Source of the DNA: Propionivibrio limicola
GTDB lineage: Bacteria > Pseudomonadota > Gammaproteobacteria > Burkholderiales > Rhodocyclaceae
Direction of reading: 5' to 3'
Assembly: GCF_009469695.1 (NCBI RefSeq)
Contig: NZ_SSSR01000009.1
Span: 27,287 to 91,286 of the forward strand
Length of the DNA stretch: 64,000 nt
The notes below the pieces were generated by a model that ran no database searches, was not told where the DNA came from, and saw only the letters and a list, made by a program, of their open reading frames with translations. Positions 18,762 to 27,136 of the stretch are shown here, piece after piece. The translations under genes were made by a program, and so were the position numbers. The stretch's first letter is position 1; each line of letters starts with the position of its first letter.

Positions 18762-19667
18762 TTATTGCGCAGCCTGCTCGTTCCGGGTGAACCAGTCTGC
18801 AAGAAAACGCGCCATCGCCTGTATTTTGGCCGAGAGGTGGCGGCGCGTCGGATAGACGACATGGATCGGCAGGCGGCGCATCGGCCAGTCGGCCAAGAGT
18901 CGCTGCAAGCGGCCGTTATCGATCAGCGGTTGCAGAATGAAGCAGGGTCCGAGCACGATGCCGCCGCCGGCTGCGGCCATTTCGGCGAGCAGCATGCCGT
19001 TGTTGGCGTTGACCGGGCCGCCGATCCGCACGCTCACTGGATTTCCTTCGCTGTCCCCGAACTGCCACTGGTTGCCGGTCGCCGAATATGCATAAGTAAA
19101 GCAGGCGTGGCGGGCGAGTTCATCCGGGCGGTTCGGCGTCCCCGCGCGTGCCAGATAATCCGGTGCGGCGGCGATCAGCAGCGTGGTTTCGCCGATATGC
19201 CGCGCCACGAGGTTATCGCTGCCGACCTTGCCGACGCGGATGGCCAGATCGAGCCCCTCCTCGGCAAAGTCAGCGATGTTGTCCGAGAGCACGATGTCGA
19301 GCGTGATGTCCGGATAGGCGAGGGAGAACGCGGCGAACGCCGGCGCAAGCCTTGACGTGGCCAGCGCGATCGGTGCCGTCAGGCGCAGGCGGCCGCGCGG
19401 GTGGTGTGCTTCGCCGGACACGCTGGCCTCGGCCTCTTCGAGGTCGGCGAGCAGTTGCGTGCAGCGCTCGAAATAGGCGAAGCCCTCGTTGGTCGGGCTC
19501 ATCCGGCGGGTCGTCCGGTTGATCAGGCGTACGTTCAAATGCCCTTCGAGCTGCGCGACGTGGCGCGATACCGCTGTCGTCGACAGTCCCATCTGTTCGG
19601 CCGCGGCGGCGAAGCTGCCGGCCTCGATGACGGTACAGAAAACGCGCATGGCCTCGAACTTGTCCAT
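18762..19667 (-). CDS. LysR family transcriptional regulator
   Basis: 301 residues. An N-terminal winged helix (MRVFCTVIEAGSFAAAAEQ, then TTAVSRHVAQLE) is followed by a periplasmic-binding-like effector domain. It is divergent from doxX-gst-dioxygenase across a 132-base gap, so it probably controls that unit and itself. Its effector is unknown. Close relatives controlling doxX/pirin/GST genes respond to quinones or electrophiles (family knowledge, not shown here). Confidence 0.92.
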   Translation of the reverse strand: MDKFEAMRVFCTVIEAGSFAAAAEQMGLSTTAVSRHVAQLEGHLNVRLINRTTRRMSPTNEGFAYFERCTQLLADLEEAEASVSGEAHHPRGRLRLTAPIALATSRLAPAFAAFSLAYPDITLDIVLSDNIADFAEEGLDLAIRVGKVGSDNLVARHIGETTLLIAAAPDYLARAGTPNRPDELARHACFTYAYSATGNQWQFGDSEGNPVSVRIGGPVNANNGMLLAEMAAAGGGIVLGPCFILQPLIDNGRLQRLLADWPMRRLPIHVVYPTRRHLSAKIQAMARFLADWFTRNEQAAQ

Positions 19668-19688
19668 TTGATTGTCCCGATTAGCGCA

Positions 19689-19706
19689 ATAGAGATTTAA
19701 TTCTAT
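19689..19706. promoter_or_regulatory. Candidate LysR operator
   Basis: The palindrome ATAGA-N8-TCTAT sits 22 bases upstream of the LysR start and 94 bases upstream of doxX. Size, dyad symmetry and position suit a LysR recognition site. It overlaps the likely start region of the regulator gene, as expected for autorepression. Confidence 0.45.
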
Positions 19707-19711
19707 CCGTG

Positions 19712-19740
19712 TTTATCCCGAAATGAGCGTTGTCTATAGT
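19712..19740 (+). promoter_or_regulatory. Candidate sigma-70 promoter for doxX operon
   Basis: TTTATC and TATAGT separated by 17 bases. The -10 matches consensus at five of six positions and the -35 is weak, as usual for an activator-dependent promoter. It begins six bases after the palindrome at 19689-19706. Confidence 0.4.
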
Positions 19741-19799
19741 TCGTCCAACGCCAGCGCAAATGCAGGCGCCCGATTTGAAACTTACCAAAGGAGTCTGCC

Positions 19800-20258
19800 A
19801 TGACCACTCTTGCCGCCAACGCCGGAACGCCGATCGCCACCTCCGCTCCCGCTTCCGTTTCAACCCCTTCCGACTATGGCATTGCCCTGCTGCGCCTGGC
19901 CTTGGGCTTGATGTTCCTGTCGCACGGAGCGCTCAAGATTTTCGTCTTCACGTTGCCGGGTACGGCCGGATTCTTCGCCTCGGTCGGCTTCCCCGGATTT
20001 TTCGCTTACATCGTCGCGCCTGCCGAATTTCTTGCCGGGATCGCCCTGCTCGTCGGCTTTCAGACGCGACTCATCGCGGCGCTGACGATACCGATCCTGA
20101 TCGGCGCGGCTTCCGTGCATTTCGGCAATGGCTGGGTGTTCAGCGCACCCAAGGGCGGCTGGGAATATCCGGTCTATCTGATCGTTCTGGCGATTGCCCA
20201 GGTTTTGCTCGGCAGCGGTGCGTTCTCGATCGATCGTGCCCGGTCCAAGTCTGCTTGA
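19800..20258 (+). CDS. DoxX family membrane protein
   Basis: 152 residues with about four transmembrane helices. It carries the DoxX pattern GIALLRLALGLMFLSHGALK, then FFAYIVAPAEFLAGIALLVG. DoxX proteins are inner-membrane components of quinone-linked or thiol-stress systems; the biochemical role is not settled. A GGAG ribosome site precedes the ATG at 19800. It is the first gene of doxX-gst-dioxygenase, divergent from LysR. Confidence 0.9.
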   Translation: MTTLAANAGTPIATSAPASVSTPSDYGIALLRLALGLMFLSHGALKIFVFTLPGTAGFFASVGFPGFFAYIVAPAEFLAGIALLVGFQTRLIAALTIPILIGAASVHFGNGWVFSAPKGGWEYPVYLIVLAIAQVLLGSGAFSIDRARSKSA

Positions 20259-20328
20259 ATTGTTGTGCCCACCGGCCGGGCAGAATCGATGCCCGGCCGC
20301 ATCGAAAAACTTCCATCAGGAGAACTTC

Positions 20329-20940
20329 ATGAAACTCTATTTCGCCCCCGGAACCTGCTCGTTTTCGCCGCATCTTGCCCTGCGCGAAGCGGGCATCGAC
20401 TTCGAGCTGGTCAAGGTCGACCATCGCAAGCATGTGCTCGCCGCTGACGGTGCGGACTATCTGCAAATCAATCCGAAAGGGTATGTGCCAACGCTTGAAC
20501 TCGACGACGGGCGCCGCCTGACCGAAGGCCCGGCCATCGTCCAGTACATCGCCGACCTCAAGCCGGAAAGCGGGCTCGCACCGCAGGCCGGCACGTTCGA
20601 ACGCTACAAGCTGCAGGAATGGCTCGGCTACATCAGTTCCGAGATTCACAAGGGTTTCGGGCCGCTGTTCAAACCGAATACGCCGGAAGAGTTCAAGGCG
20701 ATTGCCAAAGAGAACCTGATCGCGCGTATCGCCTATGTCGCCGAGCATCTGGCCGGCCACGATTACCTGCTGGGCAATCAGTTTACGGTCGCCGATGGCT
20801 ATCTGTTCACCGTCCTTAACTGGTGCCAGTACGTCGGTATCGACCTCGGCCAATGGCCGTCACTTGTGGCCTTCCAGGCGCGTGTCGGCAGCCGTCCGAG
20901 CGTCAAGGCCGCGCAGGCGGCGGAAGCGGCCAAGGCCTGA
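20329..20940 (+). CDS. Glutathione S-transferase
   Basis: 203 residues, with the N-terminal thioredoxin fold (MKLYFAPGTCSFSPHLALRE, beta-class GST with catalytic Cys10 region) and helical C-terminal domain (FTVADGYLFTVLNW). It conjugates glutathione to electrophiles in the cytoplasm. The ATG at 20329 follows CAGGAGAAC. It lies 70 bases after doxX and 30 before the dioxygenase gene, in one apparent operon. Confidence 0.95.
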   Translation: MKLYFAPGTCSFSPHLALREAGIDFELVKVDHRKHVLAADGADYLQINPKGYVPTLELDDGRRLTEGPAIVQYIADLKPESGLAPQAGTFERYKLQEWLGYISSEIHKGFGPLFKPNTPEEFKAIAKENLIARIAYVAEHLAGHDYLLGNQFTVADGYLFTVLNWCQYVGIDLGQWPSLVAFQARVGSRPSVKAAQAAEAAKA

Positions 20941-20970
20941 TCGTTCGGCCGTAAATCAAGAGGAGTCACC

Positions 20971-21771
20971 ATGTCCGCCAGTCTGCAAAAGCAGCCCATC
21001 CTTTTTCTCTCGCACGGATCGCCAATGACGGCGCTCGGCGGCGACGAGCTCAATGAAACATGGGCGCGGCTGGCCGGAAGGCTGGCCAGGCCGACGGCGA
21101 TTCTGGTCGTTTCCGCCCACTGGACGACGCGGCTGCCGATCGTCACCGGCAGCGCCAAGCCGGAAACGATCCACGATTTTGGCGGCTTCCCGGCCGAACT
21201 TTACGCCCTCCAGTATCCGGCGCCCGGCGATCCGGCGTTGGCGCAACGCATCAAGCAGCGCTTGACCGAAGCGGGGATCGCCACCGGTATCGATGCCCAG
21301 CGGGGCCTCGATCACGGCGCGTGGGTGCCGCTGCGCAGCTTGTTTCCGGCCGCCGATATCCCCGTTCTGCAACTTTCCGTGCAGCCCGAGCGCTGCGCCC
21401 GCCACCACTACGCGGTCGGTGCAGCACTGGCCTCATTCGCCAGCGAGAACATCCTGATCGTCGCCACCGGCCACCTGACGCACAATCTGATGGATTACAT
21501 GCGTGGCCTCGGGCAGCCTTCGACGGCTTCGCGGGCTTTTCGCGACTGGGTGCATGCGCGGCTGATGCGCAACGAGGCCGAATCGCTGTTCGACTGGGAG
21601 CAGGAAGCGCCCGGCGCGAAAGCGGCGCATCCGACGCCGGAACATTTTCTGCCGCTTTTCGTGGCGCTCGGCGCGGCCGGGGCGGAACACGCGACCGAAT
21701 GGCTCGGCGGCGGCTGGGTCGGGGAAACGCTGGCGGCGGACAATTATCTGTTCATACCGCGCGGCGTTTGA
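20971..21771 (+). CDS. ygiD: DODA-type extradiol ring-cleavage dioxygenase (YgiD family)
   Basis: 266 residues of the class III extradiol dioxygenase/DODA family. Metal ligands are in LFLSHGSPM, SAHWTTRLP and RGLDHGAWVPLRSLFP, with a later conserved ATGHLTHN. The E. coli homologue cleaves L-DOPA at the 4,5 position. The native substrate here is more likely another catechol or hydroquinone from stress or aromatic turnover (inference from LysR, DoxX and GST neighbours). GAGGAG precedes the start. A terminator follows at 21925. Confidence 0.92.
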   Translation: MSASLQKQPILFLSHGSPMTALGGDELNETWARLAGRLARPTAILVVSAHWTTRLPIVTGSAKPETIHDFGGFPAELYALQYPAPGDPALAQRIKQRLTEAGIATGIDAQRGLDHGAWVPLRSLFPAADIPVLQLSVQPERCARHHYAVGAALASFASENILIVATGHLTHNLMDYMRGLGQPSTASRAFRDWVHARLMRNEAESLFDWEQEAPGAKAAHPTPEHFLPLFVALGAAGAEHATEWLGGGWVGETLAADNYLFIPRGV

Positions 21772-21924
21772 CGGTTGTTGACCGCCGATTACAGGGCGTT
21801 ACGAAAATGCCCAAGTCGGACGACAGACCAGTCGGTGGTCTATGGATAGACTGCAATTGTTGCTTCAGCGTCCCCCGCTGACAAATGTTTGACCCTCCCT
21901 GACCTATCACACGATAGGATCTTT

Positions 21925-21956
21925 ATCCCGGACCCGAAACGGCCCGGGATTTTTTT
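21925..21956 (+). terminator. Rho-independent terminator after ygiD
   Basis: A stem of ATCCCGG against CCGGGAT, extended by CC/GG after one mismatch, with a CGAAAC loop, followed by seven T. It serves the plus-strand doxX operon and separates it from the convergent MFS gene. Confidence 0.9.
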
Positions 21957-21981
21957 GCCCGCAAATTGCGCGCCTGTTGTT

Positions 21982-23178
21982 TCAGAGGGCCGATGGCCGT
22001 TTCCTCACTTCCGCCAGATAAACGGCGAGAAAGACGACGAGCGCGCCCGTCGAATAGAGGTACATGGCGGAATAGCTCGACAACTTGGCCAGATGGCCGA
22101 GGCTGATCGCCCCGACAATGTAGCCGAGGTCGATGGCCGACATGAACAGGCCGTTGGCGGCCGCCTTGCGATTGGGCGGACAGCGATTGACGGCCCACGT
22201 CTGCAGCGATGGATGCACGGCGCCGTAACCCAGCCCGTACAGCAACGAGGCGGCGACCAACATCGACGTTGACGCGCTCAGCGACAACACCGCCAAGCCG
22301 AGCATCATCGCCAGGCACCCCGGCACAATGATGACAAGGTGGCCCTTGCGGTCGAACAGCCGGCCGATGGCTGGCCGCGTGAGCAGGATCATCAGCGTGT
22401 AACCGATGAAAAATACCCACAGGTTGTCGATCTGCCGCTCGCGCCCGAACAGAACCAGATAGACCATGACGCCGCACAACGGCACCGAGTTGATGAAGCA
22501 GAGCAGCGATGGAACGACGGCGCCGGGCTCGAAAACGTTGCGTAGCGAAATTTCGTGCCGGACGGGTTGTGCGGCGGGCAAGGTCGACAGGCCGCGCCGG
22601 AGCAGGGCGAGCGCCGACAGCGTGAACAGCGCCGAGGTCGTCAGCAGCACATCGAAGGAAAACGTTTCCATCAGCAGGATGGCGACCAGCGGTGTCAGCG
22701 ACAGCGCCGTGATGACGGTCAGCACGTAATAGCCCGAGCCTTCGCCGCGCCGGGCTTCCGGCACGATCTTGTAGACGGCCGTGGCAATGGCGGCGGTCGA
22801 TAGTCCCCAGCCGATGCCTTGCAGGCTGCGCAGGAGCAGGATGCCGTCGATCGGTAGCCAGATGAAGGCCAGCGTCGTCGCGGCAATGATCAGGATGCCG
22901 GCGCCGATCAGACGCCGTTCGCCGATGGCGTCGACGGCCGTGCCGGAAATCACGCGCGCGGCCAGCGATGTGATCGAAAACATGCCGATCACCAGACTGG
23001 CTTCGAAGTGGCTGCCGCCGACCAGTTTCACATGCGCGGGCAGCGTCGCCGGTAGCATGTAAAACCCGAAACACAAGAGCAGATTGACCGCGAGCAGCGC
23101 AACAAAGGCCGGCGTCCACAAGGCCGGTTGGTGAGGCGGGGTTGAAGGGGGCACGGGCGACTCCTGATGGTTGGGCAT
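21982..23178 (-). CDS. MFS transporter
   Basis: 398 residues with 12 predicted transmembrane helices. Residues near 75-90 hold the conserved loop 2-3 region (GTAVDAIGERRL). A second copy of the motif, IGRLFDRKGHLV, is after helix 8. Start choice: the ATG at 23178 has no ribosome site, while an in-frame GTG at 23154 has CAGGAG six bases upstream and may be the true start (390 residues). The substrate is unknown; the family resembles arabinose-efflux-type exporters. It follows rpoH on the same strand but a terminator separates them. Confidence 0.88.
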   Translation of the reverse strand: MPNHQESPVPPSTPPHQPALWTPAFVALLAVNLLLCFGFYMLPATLPAHVKLVGGSHFEASLVIGMFSITSLAARVISGTAVDAIGERRLIGAGILIIAATTLAFIWLPIDGILLLRSLQGIGWGLSTAAIATAVYKIVPEARRGEGSGYYVLTVITALSLTPLVAILLMETFSFDVLLTTSALFTLSALALLRRGLSTLPAAQPVRHEISLRNVFEPGAVVPSLLCFINSVPLCGVMVYLVLFGRERQIDNLWVFFIGYTLMILLTRPAIGRLFDRKGHLVIIVPGCLAMMLGLAVLSLSASTSMLVAASLLYGLGYGAVHPSLQTWAVNRCPPNRKAAANGLFMSAIDLGYIVGAISLGHLAKLSSYSAMYLYSTGALVVFLAVYLAEVRKRPSAL

Positions 23179-23256
23179 CGATATGTCGAATCGGTGTCAC
23201 TATGCCCGATTTTGTTCTCAGGCAAGCGCGCGTGTCACGAAATCAGAGTTTCCGGA

Positions 23257-23290
23257 AATGAAAATGCCGTTCAGTGTTGGCTGAACGGCA
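23257..23290 (-). terminator. Rho-independent terminator after rpoH
   Basis: A perfect 10-bp stem TGCCGTTCAG against CTGAACGGCA with a six-base loop. On the minus strand it is followed by TTTTCATTT. It lies 25 bases after the rpoH stop. Confidence 0.85.
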
Positions 23291-23314
23291 CTCTTGAGCG
23301 GAGAGGCGCGACTG

Positions 23315-24172
23315 TCAGCTGGCGGCGAGCAGCGGCACCAGGCTGGTCTTCATCTTTTGCATCGCCTTGTTTTCGATCTGGCGGATGCGCTCGGCGGAAA
23401 CGCCGAATTCTGCGGCCAACTCGTGCAACGTGGCCGGATCCTCGCTCAGCCAGCGCGCCTCGACGATGCGCCGGCTGCGGTCATCGAGGTTGGCCAGCGC
23501 GTTTTGCAGTCCTTCGCCCTGCAAATGGTCATGGGCGCGCGCTTCAAGAACGCGCGTCGGCTCGCTGCGGTTATCCTCCAGATACGAGATCGGCGCGAAG
23601 GCGTCTTCATCGTCGCTGTCGGCTTCAAGCGCCAGATCGTGGCCGTAAAGCCGCGTTTCCATCTCGACGACTTCTTCCGGCTTGACGCTCAGGCGGTGCG
23701 CGACATCGGCGACCTGCGCCGGGGAGAGCGTGTCGCTGCTAGCCTTCAGACTGCGCAGATTGAAGAACAACTTGCGCTGCGCCTTCGTCGTGGCGACCTT
23801 GACCATGCGCCAGTTGCGCAGCACGTATTCGTGGATCTCGGCCTTGATCCAGTGGATGGCGAACGAGACGAGGCGCACCCCCTGCTTTGGATCGAAGCGT
23901 TTGACGGCCTTCATCAGGCCGATATTGCCTTCCTGGATCAGGTCGGCATGCGGCAGGCCGTAGCCGAGATACCCCCGGGCAATCGAGATCACCAAGCGCA
24001 GGTGTGACAACACCAGTTGGCGCGCAGCTTCCAGATCCTCTTCCTCGCGGAAACGCGTCGCCAGCTGAAACTCTTCCTCTTCAGTGAGGAGCGGAAACTG
24101 CTTTGCCGCGGTGATATAGGCATCGATATTGCCTACCGCCGAGATCATCGGAAATGCCAAAGCCTGTGTCAT
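23315..24172 (-). CDS. rpoH: RNA polymerase heat-shock sigma factor (sigma-32)
   Basis: 285 residues, same size as E. coli RpoH (284). Region 2 contains DLIQEGNIGLMKAVKRFDP. The RpoH box appears as QRKLFFNLRSLK near residue 130. Region 4 ends with the helix-turn-helix ELAAEFGVSAERIRQIENKA. It directs transcription of chaperone and protease genes. An ideal ribosome site AAGGAGGT stands ten bases before the ATG. A perfect CIRCE operator is 51 bases upstream of the start, so HrcA should repress it. Confidence 0.98.
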   Translation of the reverse strand: MTQALAFPMISAVGNIDAYITAAKQFPLLTEEEEFQLATRFREEEDLEAARQLVLSHLRLVISIARGYLGYGLPHADLIQEGNIGLMKAVKRFDPKQGVRLVSFAIHWIKAEIHEYVLRNWRMVKVATTKAQRKLFFNLRSLKASSDTLSPAQVADVAHRLSVKPEEVVEMETRLYGHDLALEADSDDEDAFAPISYLEDNRSEPTRVLEARAHDHLQGEGLQNALANLDDRSRRIVEARWLSEDPATLHELAAEFGVSAERIRQIENKAMQKMKTSLVPLLAAS

Positions 24173-24222
24173 CTGGATTTACACCTCCTTGTGGTTGAAC
24201 AATCAAACTGCACCAAAAATTT

Positions 24223-24249
24223 TAGCACTCGCTGCTTTTGAGTGCTAAA
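24223..24249 (-). promoter_or_regulatory. CIRCE operator (HrcA binding site) of rpoH
   Basis: TTAGCACTC, nine bases, GAGTGCTAA: an exact match to the CIRCE consensus. It lies between 51 and 77 bases upstream of rpoH. Just upstream on the minus strand is CCCCAT (24253-24258), resembling a sigma-32 -10 element, but I could not find a matching CTTGAA -35. If that -10 is real, the operator covers the transcription start. Confidence 0.93.
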
Positions 24250-24394
24250 AAATGGGGGAGTTTCTTGTAACAGAGTGTGTTCCAGGCAAGTAAAGTCGAA
24301 TGTCGGTTTTCATTGAGTTTTGAACTTTTTGCATTTGGTTGTGAACTCCCGAACTCGTTCAAATGCCCTCCCGGCAGAGTCTGCGCGGGGGGAG

Positions 24395-24694
24395 TTAGAA
24401 GCCTTGCAGCAGAAAGTCTATTGCGGCAACGATTTCAGTACGGTGTTCTTCAATGCTGAAGATGTTTCCTCTGAGCGCCTTTACCGGCATGGCCGCCATG
24501 TACTGCGTTATCATGGAATGCGCTTCCCCGTTCAATTCAAAAACCGGGTTAAGCGTATGCGCCGGCTTTGGGGCTATCGCAAGGGGGAGTAGTGGAACCA
24601 CCATTCGAGTGTTCAGGTTGCCATGGATTTCTGCCTGTACATCCAGCAGGTAACCCTCTCCACTTGGATTCGGATAGACGTTGTATTTTGGCAT
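24395..24694 (-). CDS. ccdB: CcdB-type gyrase-poisoning toxin
   Basis: 99 residues (F-plasmid CcdB has 101). Conserved blocks are YLLDVQAEI, RMVVPLLP, LNPVFELNG and MITQYMAAMP. CcdB traps DNA gyrase. In the F protein the C-terminal Trp-Gly-Ile is needed for killing; here the end is Gln-Gly-Phe, so potency against gyrase is uncertain. The ATG overlaps the ccdA stop by one base (TAATG), which couples toxin to antitoxin translation. Confidence 0.9.
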   Translation of the reverse strand: MPKYNVYPNPSGEGYLLDVQAEIHGNLNTRMVVPLLPLAIAPKPAHTLNPVFELNGEAHSMITQYMAAMPVKALRGNIFSIEEHRTEIVAAIDFLLQGF

Positions 24695-24942
24695 TAGAAC
24701 ATCCTGTACTTTTCCAACGGCAATCCGTGTTTTTCAACGTAGGCGTTTGAGCTCTCAATCGCCTCCCAATTCTCTTGAAGCCAGAGTTCCGCTCGTTTCT
24801 CTGCCACAGCTTTTGCTACGCCGGCTTCAGCAGCTTGAGAAATGTTGATACGCAACTCCTTGGCATCAGCAAGAAGTGGCTCCGCCATTGAAACATTGGT
24901 GGCCTTTTTGGCTGCATTGGCGTATTGCTTTGTCATGGACAT
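24694..24942 (-). CDS. ccdA: CcdA-type antitoxin
   Basis: 82 residues. The second half (NISQAAEAGVAKAVAEKRAELWLQENWEAIESSNAYVEKHGL) matches the CcdA toxin-binding tail; the N-terminal 30 residues would form the ribbon-helix-helix DNA-binding part. It neutralises CcdB and represses the operon. AAGGAG precedes the ATG at 24942 by seven bases. Expected to be autoregulated; no clear palindrome was found in the 100 bases upstream. Confidence 0.88.
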   Translation of the reverse strand: MSMTKQYANAAKKATNVSMAEPLLADAKELRINISQAAEAGVAKAVAEKRAELWLQENWEAIESSNAYVEKHGLPLEKYRMF

Positions 24943-25294
24943 GATTGGCTCCTTTGCCGAATTCTAGGGTACAGCATGTCATGGATGTTCATTGTTTTCA
25001 ACATTTCAAATGCGCATTGATGGCAACATGCTGGCCTCCATTCTGCTCCGCGACTGGTGCGGCGTTGTTGCATAAATCAGCACAGGGGCGAGTTTCCCCA
25101 AACCCCATAGGGGGTTATGTCATTCAGATGGAATTGGGCGTGCCTCATGATTCCTTCTAAGGCAATACGGAAGCGTTTGTCGCAAATTTATGTATGGTGC
25201 GTTTGGCTATGGGCTTTTCTCGTTCTGAAAGCACAGAGGTCGCTTTGCGTTTTCGACTTTACTGTTCAGAACACGGATTGTTGTTCCAAACGGC
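24943..25294. other. Intergenic stretch upstream of ccdAB
   Basis: 352 bases with no gene I can support. It should contain the ccdAB promoter near its left end. Short open frames here lack ribosome sites and family features. The stretch is less GC-rich than its surroundings, as often seen near toxin-antitoxin genes. Confidence 0.6.
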
Positions 25295-25711
25295 TTAGGC
25301 GACCACCCAATCCGCATCCGGAGCGAAGCGGCCCTTGTGGCGGTCGAGGTTGGCGCGGGCGGTTTCGGTGAAGCGGATGGCGTCGGCGCGCTGGCCGCTG
25401 TCATTGGTGGTGTAGTAGCGGTTTTCCGTGGCCGAGTAGAGCAGGTATTCCTTGGCGGCGACTGGCGGCCGTGCGTCCTCGTCCAACGCGTCTTCGGTCT
25501 TGAGGTAGATGGATTTGGCTTGCGCGATCGCGGTGGCGACTTCCTCTTCCGGGGTGTTGGCGCCGAACGTGCTGACTTGCAGCCAGCCGGCCTTGGCGTC
25601 TTCCTCGGTGTAGGCGGCGTGAAAGCGGTATCTTTCGCTTGCTCCGATAACGTTGCGGCGGACTTCTCCGGTCCGGGTGTTCAGGACGATTTCAATTTCG
25701 CTCTGCGTCAT
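25295..25711 (-). CDS. Hypothetical protein
   Basis: 138 residues, soluble, acidic, with no signal peptide or membrane helix. The start MTQSEIEIVLNTRTGEVRRN at 25711 has a GGAG about ten bases upstream. The last third has repeated short charged segments (ENRYYTTNDSGQRADAIRF). I do not recognise the family. Third-position GC is high and the other frames are less open, which supports a real gene. It is alone, between ccdAB and the SDR gene on the same strand. Confidence 0.6.
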   Translation of the reverse strand: MTQSEIEIVLNTRTGEVRRNVIGASERYRFHAAYTEEDAKAGWLQVSTFGANTPEEEVATAIAQAKSIYLKTEDALDEDARPPVAAKEYLLYSATENRYYTTNDSGQRADAIRFTETARANLDRHKGRFAPDADWVVA

Positions 25712-25907
25712 GGCGCGTCGGCTCCGTGGGTGATGAGGGCGCAATAATAACCGACTGTTTGTCCCCTGCTACCTTGGGCAAGGCTGTCGACAATCCGTGG
25801 ATAACTATCGTAAGCGGCTGGTGGGAAACGGTTTTTTCTTGCTGCTTAAATAATGGGCAGCCGGCCGTTGCCCGCGCGAGCGCGGGCTGGTTGCGGGATG
25901 TTCCAGA

Positions 25908-26669
25908 TTATGGGTAATCCTGCCGGGTTGGCCGGATGAGGATGTCGCAAAGATGTACATGCGGCGGCTGGCTGACGGCGTAGTGAATGGCGTTCGCCAC
26001 ATCGTCCCCGACCAGCAACGGGCCGAATTTCTCGTCGAACCCCTGCAGCAGCGATTCGCTGTAGCCGGCGACGGCCTGAAAGCCGGTGACGACGACGGCC
26101 GGTTCAATCAGCGTGACGCGCACGCCCTTCGGCCCGATTTCGCGGCGCAGTCCTTCGGTCAGCGCGGCGACGGCGAATTTGGTCGATCCGTAGGCGGCGC
26201 TGAATGGGGAAACGTGGCGTCCGGCCACCGAGCCGATGACGACGATATCGGCCGCGGTTTTCGGGAAACTGGTTTGCTGTGTTTCGGCCATGAGCCGGCC
26301 GGCTTTCTGCATCAAGGCGAGCGCGCCGGCGACGTTCGTGCGCAGCACTTCCTCGAATTGGGCCAGATCCGAAGTGGTCACGGAGCCGCCGAGGCCGCGC
26401 CCGGCATTGACGATGACGATGTCGGCCGGGCGCCCGAAATGCGCCTGCGCCGTCGCGAACAGCTGGTCGATCACGGACACGTCGGCCGCATCGCCGGCGA
26501 CGCCGCGGAACGAAGCGCCGAATTCCTTCTCCTGCGCGGCCAGTGCGTCGGCGCGGCGGGCGTTGCCGACGACGCCGAAGCCGGACGAAATGAATTTGCG
26601 GGTGATGGCTTCACCGATGCCGGAGGTCGATCCGGTAACGATGGCGATACGCGGGTACGGTGTGCTCAC
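25908..26669 (-). CDS. Short-chain dehydrogenase/reductase (classical SDR)
   Basis: 253 residues. The cofactor loop TGSTSGIG is near residue 12, NAGRG is at about 88, and the catalytic Ser and YGSTK follow. An Arg-rich segment after the second strand (NARRADAL) suggests NADP preference. The start is GTG at 26669 with AAGGAG seven bases upstream. The substrate is unknown. Similar proteins are annotated as 3-oxoacyl-ACP reductase-like or serine dehydrogenase-like. Confidence 0.9.
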   Translation of the reverse strand: MSTPYPRIAIVTGSTSGIGEAITRKFISSGFGVVGNARRADALAAQEKEFGASFRGVAGDAADVSVIDQLFATAQAHFGRPADIVIVNAGRGLGGSVTTSDLAQFEEVLRTNVAGALALMQKAGRLMAETQQTSFPKTAADIVVIGSVAGRHVSPFSAAYGSTKFAVAALTEGLRREIGPKGVRVTLIEPAVVVTGFQAVAGYSESLLQGFDEKFGPLLVGDDVANAIHYAVSQPPHVHLCDILIRPTRQDYP

Positions 26670-26826
26670 TGTGCGTCTCCTTGGCTGTGTTTGTCGTGTT
26701 GGGCAGGTCTCAAGCGTTTCTGATCATAGTAAAAAACGTCCGATTCTGTGCGGCAATTCCCGCATGAAAGCCGGCGATGGCGTTATTTGGCACAATGCCG
26801 CCTCTGTTTCCTGATCAAAGAATCCC

Positions 26827-27123
26827 ATGAAAATTCACCAGTTAGCGCTCGGCGCCCGTTTTGAGTACGAAGGCGAGGAATACGTGAAAACCGGCCCCTT
26901 GCTCGGATCGGGCAAGCGCGGGCAGCGCCTCATCCCGCGCTATGCCGTGTTGAAGCCGCTCGACGGAGTGCCCCCGCAGGAGGCGCCCCGCGATGCTGTT
27001 GCAAAAACGGATGTCGTGCGCGCCTTCGAGGTGTTCTGTGAGGAATGCCGGGAATTGGTGCCCGAGGACCGGCAAGCGGCGCTCGAAGCCGGGCGCGAAC
27101 GCTTTCTGAAGGCGCTCGGCTGA
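26827..27123 (+). CDS. Conserved hypothetical small protein
   Basis: 98 residues, basic-acidic mixed, no membrane segment. It begins MKIHQLALGARFEYEGEEYVK, which suggests a small beta-barrel N-terminal part, and ends in an amphipathic helix with two Cys (VFCEECREL). I recall similar short proteins in Rhodocyclales without assigned function. It is divergent from the SDR gene and convergent with the VWA gene (13-base gap). Confidence 0.65.
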   Translation: MKIHQLALGARFEYEGEEYVKTGPLLGSGKRGQRLIPRYAVLKPLDGVPPQEAPRDAVAKTDVVRAFEVFCEECRELVPEDRQAALEAGRERFLKALG

Positions 27124-27136
27124 AATAGAAATTCGG

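Noticed and set aside
25064..25078. GTTGTTGCATAAATC, reminiscent of sequence near ends of IS5-family elements
   Set aside because: No transposase frame, partner repeat or target duplication is visible around it.
25870..25887. An 8-bp hairpin GCCCGCGC/GCGCGGGC downstream of the SDR gene
   Set aside because: No T-run follows on either strand, so I do not call it a terminator.
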